DNA of 38,771 nucleotides from Aphanomyces cochlioides (taxonomy: Eukaryota; Oomycota; Saprolegniomycetes; Saprolegniales; Verrucalvaceae): positions 1-38,771 of the forward strand of contig JAHQRK010000076.1 of the NCBI GenBank assembly GCA_019828595.1, read 5' to 3'. Positions 29,948 to 38,771 of the stretch are shown one piece after another. Every line of letters starts with the position of its first letter. Position 1 is the stretch's first letter. The position numbers were made by a program, and so were the translations under genes. Below the pieces are notes generated by a model. The model saw only the letters and a list, made by a program, of their open reading frames with translations. It ran no database searches and was not told the DNA's origin.

Positions 29948-32374
29948 ATGGCGTCGCAGAGTAAACTTGCCGGGGCGGCGGGTCTTTCCGTCATTGCGTT
30001 GAGGCCACAAGGATGCAGACAACGCGTGCAACCTCAACTCGCAGTATACGCCAGAGAAGAAGAAGGGACAAGACAAGAAAGTCGCGATCAACAAGGTAGA
30101 TATATCCGCCTTTCTCGCGACGGCAACTAACGATCGATCTATCGCAGGACTTCTTTGATCGCTTTATGCGACTCTTCCGCATCATCGTGCCCAGTTTGTG
30201 GACGCCAGAAGTCGCCTATGCGGTCCTCGTCGCGGGCCTCTTGGCCGCCCGTACGTCGTTTGACATCACGATTCTGCAAATGATGACATCGATTGAACGC
30301 GCCATGTAATTCTGCCGCAAAATTACCTAAACAACTCATGGAATCTTTGTAGTATCGGCCGCTCGTCCAAGGATTTCATCCACCATTTGACGCGCTTTCT
30401 CCTCATTATGCTTCCCGTCTCGGTCGTCAACTGCCTGCTCAAATATGGCCAAACGGAGCTCAGCCTCCGCTTCCGCACGCGCTTGTCGACCTTCCTCTAC
30501 ACAAAATACCTCCATGAGTACACGTACTACAAGGTGTCGAACCTCGACACGCGCATCACGAACCCCGATCAATTGCTCACGGTAGAAATTCCCATCCGAT
30601 TTGCGTTTCTTAGGATATCTAGGTCGACGTTGAGCGTTTTGCGACGTCCGTCTCGGATTTGTACTCGAATGTGACCAAGCCGCTCTTGGATATTTCCATC
30701 TACGCGTTCAAATTGACAGGATCGATCGGTATCTCCGGTCCGTTGACCATGCTTGGCTATTTGGTCGGCTCGGGCGTCTTCTTGACATGGTTGCGTCAAC
30801 CGACGGGCCGTTTTACCGTCGCGGAACAACGCCTCGAAGGCAATTACCGCTTTATCAATGCGCGCTTGATCACCCACAGCGAAGAAATTGCCTTCTACCA
30901 CGGCAACGAACGCGAACATTCGATTCTCCAATCGTCCTACGATGCGTTGATCAACTTGATCCGTCAGTCGCAGCAATTCCGCTTCTCGATCAGCGTCGTG
31001 GACAACATCATTGCGAAATATATCGCCACGGTCGTCGGCTTTTTGCTCGTCTCGCGGCCATTTTTGGACTTGAACGACCCTCGTCATGCCAATTCAAGCC
31101 ATGCCGATCGCATGGAAGACTACTTTCGATCGGGCAAAATGGTAAAGAACTCGCAAAAAACCGAGTGCTTACGATATATATCATTCTAGTTGATGAAATT
31201 GGCCGAAGCGATGGGTCGATTGGTGCTTTCTGGCCGTGAATTGACGCGTCTGGCGGGCTTTACGCTCCGTGTGACCGACATGATCCAAGTCCTCCACGAT
31301 TTGCACAACGGGCAATACACGCGCACGATGATTCAGAACGAAGACGGGATTGAAAAGCAAAAGGGAACGATCGAGTACCAAGACAATGTGATTGAATTCC
31401 AGGTACTAACTACCACATTTCTATCGATATAATCGGTCGCGTCTGTAGAATGTCCCGCTATGACTCCCAACGGCGACGTCTTGGTGCGATCGCTCTCGTT
31501 CAAGGCACGCTTTCTTCCTCCTTGCAGCGTCTAAAGCTTGAATTCTAGGTCGAATCGGGCATGAATGTCGTCGTCTGTGGCCCCAATGGCTGCGGTAAGA
31601 GTTCGTTGTTTCGCATCCTCGGTGAACTTTGGCCCATGTTTGGCGGCAAGGTAACAGTTTCCAGGTTGTTGTCATCCTCATAGTGTTTCTGTGTGTTTAG
31701 CTCGTCAAGCCAGCTCGTAGCCACTTGTTTTACATTCCCCAACGTCCATATTTGACCTTGGGTACGTCGTAAACTCATACATGGCGCTGAGAGAACTGTC
31801 TGAAGGATCGCTCCGGGATCAAATTCTCTACCCCGACACGATTGAAAAGATGCACGCTGCCAAGCGCACCGACACGGACTTGCTAGAGTTGCTCAAGCTT
31901 GTACAATTGGAATACTTGGTCGATGGTACCTCGAGTTTCAAATTTGTGGCTTTAATTCTACGACTTTTATTGCGTAGATGGCTGGGATGTCGTCAAGGAC
32001 TGGGCAGATGTCTTGAGCGGTGGGGAAAAGCAGCGACTGGCCATGGCACGGTGAATTTTCTCGCTGTTTCTGCGGAAATTTGATGGTCATGCTGTGTAGT
32101 TTGTTTTACCACGCGCCTCAACTTGCCATTTTGGATGAATGCATGTCGGCGGTGAGCGTCGACGTGGAAGGGCTCATGTATGCATACTGCAAACAACAAG
32201 GCATTACGTTGTTCACCGTCTCGCACCGCCACTCGTTGTGGAAATACCATGAATATGTTCTCCAAGTACAATTACATCCTCTAACTCTGTTTGAAACGTT
32301 TGGAATAGTTTGACGGCCGTGGCGAATACTCGTTCCGCAAGATTGAGCCGACCGATGTCGTCTTTGGCTCGTAG
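29948..32374 (+). CDS. Peroxisomal-type ABC half-transporter, subfamily D (PMP70/ABCD3-like)
   Basis: ABCD proteins import fatty acyl-CoA or related acyl substrates into peroxisomes as dimers. Twelve exons are separated by introns of 41-52 nt: 30096-30147, 30306-30352, 30582-30622, 31142-31189, 31403-31448, 31505-31548 (GC donor), 31651-31700, 31762-31805, 31926-31977, 32051-32099, 32266-32308. About 660 residues, the usual size. The membrane domain ([50 protein letters not shown]) is followed by the nucleotide-binding domain with Walker [10 protein letters not shown], the signature [12 protein letters not shown], Walker [13 protein letters not shown] and the H-loop TVSHRHS. DP/ITNPDQ and ECMSAVS are ABCD hallmarks. 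Two one-base breaks (near 30005 before KDADNA, and near 31458 before MTPNGD) interrupt an otherwise conserved protein, which suggests sequence errors. Start chosen as the first ATG in the leading frame. Confidence 0.88.
31505..31548 (+). other. GC-AG intron in the ABC transporter gene
   Basis: Exon LSFK ends AAG, the intron begins GCACGC and ends ATTCTAG, and the next exon continues VESGMNVVV. No GT is available at the required place. Confidence 0.75.
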
Positions 32375-33787
32375 ATGATGGTCTCCTCTTGATGCTTCTT
32401 CAATTTCATATCGTTTGTCTTGACGAGGACGTATAGCCGAATGGCCAACCCGCCGATATTGACCACGAGATCCTTTTGGATGGTCAATGACGGCGCATTG
32501 CGCGCGGAATGCTCGAGCATTTTCTTGGAGAGCACCAGCAGGACTAGACACAGCAGTCAGAGCTCCATCGACTCTCTCCAACGAGTACCAGCGGTGCCAT
32601 TTGGACGGAGAATACGAGCCATTTCCTGCAGCGCTTTCGGGTACAACCGACTGTTCTTGGTGGCATTGCCGCATTGAATGCCAAATGGCATGTCGACCAA
32701 AATGCGGTCGACGCTCTCAGGTCGAAGCGGCAGTCGTTCGCTGCTCCAGAGACACACTGCAGCTCGTGGCGACTGCTCCAAGTTGACTCGAGCTTGAGCG
32801 ACGGCGTCAGGGCTCACATCACCACCAAGTCCAAACACGGGAGCTAGAGGGAGTTAGATCCTGAAAAGACGCAGAAAGAAGACGAACCCCAGTGAGAGCT
32901 GCAAGCTGGAATCGTCCCCACGCCACACATGCAGTCCAAGACAACGTCGCCAGCGTTACAAGTCGCTAGCTGGAGCATCAAGTAGGCAGTGCTGGGACGA
33001 AGTGTTGACATGTATTGGAAGGAAGCGAGTCGTCGAGGCTCCGGAGCGAGACGAGCACCGCGAAAGTTGATCGACTTGGGATCTGCCGCCAAGGAAATAC
33101 CACAGATAACGTCGTGGTGCATGACAATCGCTACGACTTCCAAGTCGAAGTCAACGAGCGAGACGGTCCAGTTAAACTTGCGCACGATGGCAGCTCCAAC
33201 TTTGCCGGCAATCACCTCGGAGGAGTACTTGTGCGTGCCATCACGAACACACGACGCTCGGAATCGAATGGACGATTCTGTCGATGGAACATGGAGCTTC
33301 CACAGCGCAAGAGCTTCGTTCCAGCGAGAGGATTGCTCTACTAGCGTCTAGAAAAAAGTATGATGTGATCAATACGACGCGATAGGTCGCTTGGCATACC
33401 GCAATTTGCTCGGGTCCAGCAACTTCATCCGTGGTTGTCAATGTGTCAGAGTGGGCAATATATGCTAGAAACGCCTATGGAACGGGATTAAAGAGCTAGC
33501 AACAGAAATATTTACTTGAACAGAGCAGAGACTCTTGACTCTCTCAGGCGACGACGTCGTGTGGACGACAAGTTTCCCAACAGCCGCTTGACCGCGCTCG
33601 ACATCAAGACGTAGCTTTCGCTCTGGATCGGCATGAAGCGTGAGCACCTCGATCGAGACAACCTACGTCCACACGCTTAATCAACTATGTCCAAGCTCCT
33701 TCTTGCCTCTAGCTTCTCCTGAATCTCCGCAATCGCCAAGTCTTCCAGGCCGCGGATGACCAGCAACAAGTACGCCGCGACCACCAT
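32281..33787 (-). CDS. THUMPD3-like tRNA (guanine-N2) methyltransferase
   Basis: It is predicted to add an N2-methyl group to a guanine in tRNA using S-adenosylmethionine. Reading from ATG 33787, six exons join in frame with no break: introns 33663-33706 (GC donor), 33475-33515, 33348-33399, 32844-32887 and 32544-32588. The start [20 protein letters not shown] and the THUMP segment [20 protein letters not shown] are followed by the methyltransferase fold with the SAM loop [10 protein letters not shown], an acidic [10 protein letters not shown] strand and the catalytic [11 protein letters not shown] motif (family DLPFG). It ends KLKKHQ... with stop TAG at 32283-32281, so its last 94 bases are antisense to the end of the convergent ABC gene. 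About 430 residues, typical. It is intact, unlike its neighbours. Confidence 0.82.
33663..33706 (-). other. GC-AG intron in the THUMPD3-like gene
   Basis: Exon 1 ends QEKLE (GAG), the intron starts GCAAGAAGG, a good match to the GC-donor consensus, and ends GACGTAG; exon 2 begins [12 protein letters not shown]. Confidence 0.75.
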
Positions 33788-33793
33788 GTCAAC

Positions 33794-34461
33794 TTGAAAC
33801 CCCTACACCCCCGATTCTATAAACCCCTTAAACCCTTCACTCCCACTACAAATTCTACCGTGATTACCCTCACGGTTGCTCCGCTGTATGTCAATTCTAT
33901 TCAAGACGAAGCAAATTCACTTTATAATGTTATACAAAGCTTGCGACAAATGGATGGATGTGCGATTCCGTGGATCATGACAGCATATTGCTATGTGGAC
34001 TTTTCTAAGCTATGGGAAATGGCTAATACAGGCAAAAAGCAAGAGCGTTGTAAAAATGATGGCGATAATGGTGCCATCTACTTAGAATCATTTCTACGAA
34101 ATGCTGATCTGCAAAAATTGAATGCTTGCTGGGGAGATGCACTGAATGCTGGAATTTATTCGACCTTGAACTCGTCGATCGATGGATCAAACTGGCTAAC
34201 TCAAACGCAAAACCAAGATTGGCTGAAATTTCGGTGCAGACATTTCAGGACAAGACGAGGAGTTCAGTGCTCTCATGGTGCATTGCATGGATCAAGCGGA
34301 ACTTCAAGACTGCCCCTCGAGGAATACAAGGTCCTCTCAGAGCAATTCACAGCAGTCTCACGAAGATCAATCATCTGTGCCGTCTTCACTCTATCACACG
34401 CGTCAATGATATTGGTGATCGATTCGACGAATCACGCTCAATGCTGAAAGGGTTCCTGTAG
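33794..34461 (+). pseudogene. Inverted fragment of the multi-pass membrane protein family
   Basis: The plus frame (to about 34250, then a shifted frame) carries AYCYVDFSKLWEMA, KKQERC and GAIYLESFLRNAD, matching SYCWVDFDRRFEVA, KRQKRC and AAVYLEALLRNVD in the minus-strand gene at 37070-36930. Upstream (VAPLYVNSIQ) and downstream parts match more weakly. There is no start codon in context, no membrane segments and a frame change, so it is a duplicated and inverted ectodomain piece, not a gene. Its 3' end runs antisense into the end of the intact member. Confidence 0.6.
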
Positions 34462-37400
34462 CGCTCTTTATTTCTCGCTTCGAAACAGCAGTTGCATTCA
34501 TATTCTTCAAAATAGACAGTCCTGACATCAAACTTTTCGTGTCTCCATTGTAGAATTCTAAGAGAGAAGTGGCGCAACTTCCTTGAGAGCTGAATGCAAT
34601 ACAAGGCGTTCGCGAGTAGCCAGCTACTTGTCCAATATCGCACATAATATTCCCTCCAAGGAGGTAATAATTGTTGCCCCATGCTTTTGGTTCAGGATTC
34701 ATCGTGAATGAAGAGTAAATTGCCCAGAAATCACGCTGAATCTTTGAATTCGTCGTGAGCAACTCAGTCAACGTCATGGTGATATTTCGAAACAGTTGAC
34801 GAAGCGAACGTGGGCAAATAATTCGTTTCATTGTGACTGAACCAAACGGACCCAAGACACTTCGAGCTAAAGCGAAGCCGGCTCCCATCGGTGAGTTCAA
34901 ACGACCGGCCTGAATTAAGAGGCTCTCTGGGGTAATATTCCTGTAGGCGAAGTTTGGACTATTTCGAATGAGGCTCATGCCATGCATGAGACTTGAATTT
35001 GATGCGATGGAGAGCAGTTCGATAGCAAGTCGTACTTGCATTTTAAGCGACGTTTGAACAGATAATTGAAATGAACCACTGGAATGTTTTAATGTCAATG
35101 GGTAAGTCCTGCGCGGTCATGTTTTCAACTGAAGTAATTCTATAAACGTATCGATAGATGCGCACCAACAAATATGATCCGATTACACAGCCCATTTGGA
35201 TACATAGGTATGTGGCAACCAAAATGAGTGAGCCAATGCGAACCTCTCCACGAGTACATTGTACACCACGTCGAAGAGATATTATAGAACAAGACCGAGA
35301 GATTGTAGTCTGTCCATAATATGGCATGTACAGAGATATGAAAAATATGCTAAAAAATGCTATCATGCTACTCAGAGGGGCATATTGTCTTGAGTTGTAG
35401 TGTTAGTGGTAACAACAAGTCGCTCATGACGTAGACTATCCAGAGACATTCGCCAGATAGAATTAGTTGGTTTACTATTGTCGGTCGATAGTCAGAGAAG
35501 AAAGTGATTGAATTGCTTGATGTAATAGTGGCGGTCGATGTACTTAAAATAATAATAGCTGTCAAACCGCGAAGGAGAAGCAGCGGCCGACCCACCCAAA
35601 CACTGCCAAATACACGATTGAACTGAAATAAATTGAATCCGTCTACATCAAACTTGACTTGGACGCTGTAAATAAAGACTAAGAGCACGAAGAGAGTTGT
35701 CAAGCCACATACATAAATCATAAAGTTCCAAAAGTAATGACAAGCTGTTTGAGGAAGCTCGAGTGGGTTTGCAGCAAATTGGAGATACTCACTTCGAGCG
35801 GACATGAGAGTATAGCTTCCCTCATCACCATCGAATTGAATGACTTCTCTCAACCCATCCACCCAGTCGTAAAGAGCAATCCATCCAAAGAAAGACCATG
35901 CATCGGTGGAATTATCAATGATATCTTGCCTCAGAAGGATATCGCTAGCATTTTCTGAGGCCATTTGGATAAACTCAATCTTTAATCAAGTAATATCCAG
36001 TGTCGATTCTTGAATCTTGGAGTTAATTGACGTTCTATCAAGATCAGGTAATACTTGCAAAATAGGCTGTAAACATTTTGAGCAAGCATCGGCACTCAAA
36101 ATGCTCTTTGAACATATTGTTCCTATGAAGCTTTGTATAAGATTGATGGCAGTACTGGCAAATACGGTATTAGCTTTGTCAAGCGTGAAAGTAAATGGTT
36201 TGGGGAACTGACACCTATCATCGAAGGAAAAGGTTTGCTGAATAAACGTTGACGATGGTATCTGAGGAGCACAAAATGGACTACCTCCATAGAATGTCAT
36301 ATTCAAGCCATTCCATGAAGTTGGCGCAACATCAATGACATAGGAAGACATAGAGCCCAGAGCTTGTTGGAACCTCGGATTTGATAAAGACCACGGAACG
36401 CTAATACAAGGTCCAATAGAGATGATGGAACTGCGATCAACGTCGTGTCCCAATTCATGAATGGACCAAGTTTAGCTCGCATAAGCCGTACTCCTGTTGT
36501 GGAAGATATTCCAATATATTGAATATCCCAGTCGAGACCCTTCGATTCGAGTGATAAGTTGAAATTTCGTACCAAAGAACAACCAGAGTTAGAAACCATG
36601 TTCATATCGTTCCAAATCCCAGCATTGATATGTCTTGAAGTCCATGCAGTGAGGCCACGGTACACGTATGGTATTGAACTGACTTTAAGAGCTTGAGAGA
36701 CACCCAGAGCATTCACAACTTTGATGCTGTCCTCGATACCATATTGGAAACGATTCTGAAATTGCAAATTGTAGCGCATTATGCCATATTGACGCCACAG
36801 TGCCGCTTCATCAGCTGCAGATAGTGAGGGACGGCTCATTAATGAAGTTACCCATTTTCGACCAACTACGTCAGGTAGCAATAACGCCAATATTGTTTGA
36901 TTGATTTGAATTCCAATGGATGAAGACGTTAGGTCTGTCGTATCTACATTACGCAAGAGTGCTTCCAAATAAACGGCCGCGTTATCTGCGTACTGCTGAC
37001 CACAGCGTTTCTGGCGCTTTGCTGTGTGAGCCACTTCAAATCGACGATCGAAATCCACCCAGCAGTAAGAGGTAAACGTGTAAATGATTTCAAACAAACT
37101 GTTTTTCCGCATTGTTGTGATCACGGCTTCCAGTGGAATCGATGCTAACATAATTCTCCTCGTTGCAGTGGGTCGAATATCAATGAACGTATTTGAAGAA
37201 GAGTAATCCTGGAGCTGGGATGAGGTATCATCGAAAAGGCTGAAATCTCCGGTCTGGTTCAGGATAAGTCTTGCATTGAAGAGATCTGAGAGGAATGTTT
37301 GAATTGAATTGGCGCCACCAGAAGTCATTCTCTGACAGGATAGTGAGATACAGTAAGCTGCAGCACAGAGTGAAAAGTACGTAAGCAAACCCGGCAAGTC

Positions 37401-37482
37401 TAATGATCAAGCTAGACCGCTTGAGAGCTATGCCAACCTTGCTAGCGTTCGATGACGGTGCACTGGGTCCGGCCCGCAGCAT
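34403..37482 (-). CDS. Large multi-pass membrane protein of an unnamed family (several frame breaks)
   Basis: Start ATG 37482 (MLRAGPSAPSSNASKV), followed at once by a membrane helix (LAGFAYVLFTLCCSLLYLTI). A long ectodomain follows with conserved SYCWVDF, KRQKRC and paired cysteines (36500-36000), then membrane helices at about 35740-35640, 35590-35540, 35470-35390, 35340-35300 and 35230-35150, then a second soluble part (GGNIMCDIGQ, SSQGSCATSLLEFYNGDTKS) ending at 34403. About 1,020 residues. The frame changes near 37310, 36450, 35370 (CCCC run) and 35060, and an in-frame TGA stands at 35988-35986. Apart from the stop, the shifts are single-base. I do not recognise the family; a neighbour and an inverted fragment belong to it, so it has expanded locally. 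Confidence 0.65.
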
Positions 37483-38162
37483 ATTTGCAGTTACAATTTT
37501 GTGGAGATTGCTTGCAACTGTCCGACGTCAAAAGTCGGAACATTTGATCATTTTTCACAGTCGTCATGCTGACCTAAAGCATCAGCCCTACAAAAAATAT
37601 ATAATTTTCTGTGAGCTGGTGATAATGCTCTATATACGCACCTGCTTGAAAAAGTTATCTGATCTAAACAATCAGTTGTCTAATTGTTCAATAAGAGCGG
37701 TGGTACACTGGGTAACATGGCCACTAGAACCGTTGGCACTGACTAGAAGAGACACAAGAATTCGAAAACAGTTACAAATTATACTGTTGCATAGACACAG
37801 ACGAGCTTTGCAAAGTTTCCGAGATTGTTCTCTCTCCGCAGAGGTCTACACAATATGCTGGAGCTTTTTCACTTGTGAAGAGCTTAGTGACATCGTCTAT
37901 CTCAACTATTTCTCAGCTGATACATCGAGGTTACGTCATGAAGACCTCGCATATATCCTACTGGTCTTCAGGAGGTCTCAAATAAGGGCTGTCGTCAATA
38001 CATCCACACTGTTGTTTGGTAGTCAACAAAGACATAATGAGGCTCATCGTTTCCACGTTAAATAGACTCTATTCAAGCAGAGGTATTGCATGGATTAAAT
38101 GTTGAGGGGTGCCTTCAAGACGGTTTGGCAAAACGATAGAGTACGACCGCCAAGCTTTGATA
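37483..38162. other. Spacer between two tandem membrane-protein genes
   Basis: The minus strand is closed by many stops. A 220-codon plus frame (37403-38065) crosses it and overlaps the start of the gene to the left antisense; I see no family in it. It should hold the promoter of the left gene and the 3' end of the right one. Confidence 0.5.
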
Positions 38163-38771
38163 TCAAATAAATACAATGTCTTGCCAACCTCCAAGGACAA
38201 TATTCCTGTAAGAACTGCGATGCTTATCTAAATACTGAATACCGTGATGTTGCCATTTGAAGATCGAAATTGATGCTTTGCAGCTGCGTACAGAAAAAGC
38301 GACGATGGACTCCATTGTGACTGCCGCTTTGGATGAAAAGCACGTTGAAAGACGTAGCAACAGAAGGAACATTCCTAACACCAATGCTATCGAAAGAGTA
38401 AAACGACCCAAACTTCCAATTGCAACAACACCAAGCATGCACACCAGTTGAAAATCCACTTGGGCTCCCCTTTCCCTTTTTTTCTCCCCAGAGACAGGTG
38501 CTGCCAAACCCCATATGGCTGATGACAACCACACAAGAATAAAACTGTTCAAAGAATACTCTTGCGTGTATTCCTTAGTAAATATCGTGAAGAATATATT
38601 ATTCACGATGTATACCATCCATACAAGCTCTCCGGCGGTTAAGATGATGATATACCAAGGTTGCGGCAGGGAAATAAATAACGATACAAGGCCACCGAGA
38701 GGTCTTGTGAGGGTTAAAGTTGCATGCTCGCGAGGAGGCAAACAGCGCTTAATGCACGCAACATAATGAGA
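38163..38771 (-). CDS. Second member of the membrane protein family, C-terminal part, cut by the window edge
   Basis: An open frame of at least 192 codons with helices at LGGLVSLFISL, WYIIILTAGELVWMVYIVNN, LNSFILVWLSSAIWGLAA, LVCMLGVVAIGSL and FTLSIALVLGMFLLLL. The segment RPLGGL...AGELVWMVYIVNNIFF aligns with RPLLLLRGL...SGECLWIVYVMSDLLL of the neighbour at about 35590-35400. It ends with a short soluble tail (LGGWQDIVFI), so it lacks the long second soluble part of the neighbour. The N-terminal side lies beyond position 38771. Confidence 0.6.
   Translation of the reverse strand, partial: SHYVACIKRCLPPREHATLTLTRPLGGLVSLFISLPQPWYIIILTAGELVWMVYIVNNIFFTIFTKEYTQEYSLNSFILVWLSSAIWGLAAPVSGEKKRERGAQVDFQLVCMLGVVAIGSLGRFTLSIALVLGMFLLLLRLSTCFSSKAAVTMESIVAFSVRSCKASISIFKWQHHGIQYLDKHRSSYRNIVLGGWQDIVFI

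Noticed and set aside
37403..38065. 220-codon plus-strand open frame
   Set aside because: It overlaps the start of a minus-strand gene antisense, has no recognisable domain, helix or splice partner, and an arginine/leucine-rich composition typical of a chance frame.
1..38771. tRNA, rRNA, CRISPR array or bacterial origin
   Set aside because: No cloverleaf B-box core, conserved rRNA stretch or regularly spaced repeats were noticed. Spliced eukaryotic genes are present throughout.

Overview
Eukaryotic nuclear DNA, most likely from an oomycete of the Saprolegniales (an Aphanomyces-like species). Three observations support this. Crinkler (CRN)-type effector genes occur three times. Every intron I can place, except one enlarged by an insertion, is only about 38-55 nt with GT-AG (twice GC-AG) ends. 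The conserved genes are eukaryotic: a peroxisomal ABCD transporter, a THUMPD3-like tRNA methyltransferase and a polycystin-like receptor. The genus is an inference. No rRNA, tRNA, CRISPR or bacterial operon structure is visible.

Layout, left to right. 1-953 (-) is a decayed CRN copy (A) running off the left edge. 986-2400 has no gene I recognise. 2423-14142 (+) is one very large polycystin-1-like gene: signal peptide, internal repeats, REJ region, EGF-like cysteines, GPS site, several membrane segments and a C-terminal set of TRAF-type zinc fingers. 15191-17134 (-) is CRN copy B. The 12.9-17.8 kb block (polycystin tail plus convergent CRN) recurs at about 20.85-28.26 kb as a degenerate, insertion-riddled second copy carrying CRN copy C. 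Between the two blocks lie a small unknown gene (17.9-18.4 kb, -) and a DDE transposase gene (19.4-20.8 kb, +) whose intron holds a MITE. The second block contains two hAT-type elements with 8-bp target duplications, a roughly 0.9-kb insertion with covarying hairpins, and short repeats.

The right third is a more ordinary gene-dense stretch. It has an ABCD-type peroxisomal transporter (29948-32374, +) whose 3' end overlaps the convergent THUMPD3-like gene (32281-33787, -). Then come an inverted fragment and two tandem members of an unnamed multi-pass membrane protein family (34403-37482 and 38163 to the right edge, both -).

Many reading frames are broken by single-base length changes, often in short homopolymers, including in the conserved ABC transporter. 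Where paralogues can be compared, one copy is open at the site where the other is broken. I therefore read many breaks as probable sequence or assembly errors rather than decay. Exceptions that look like real damage are CRN copy A, the hAT insertion in the second zinc-finger copy, and perhaps two in-frame stops (3461 and 35986).
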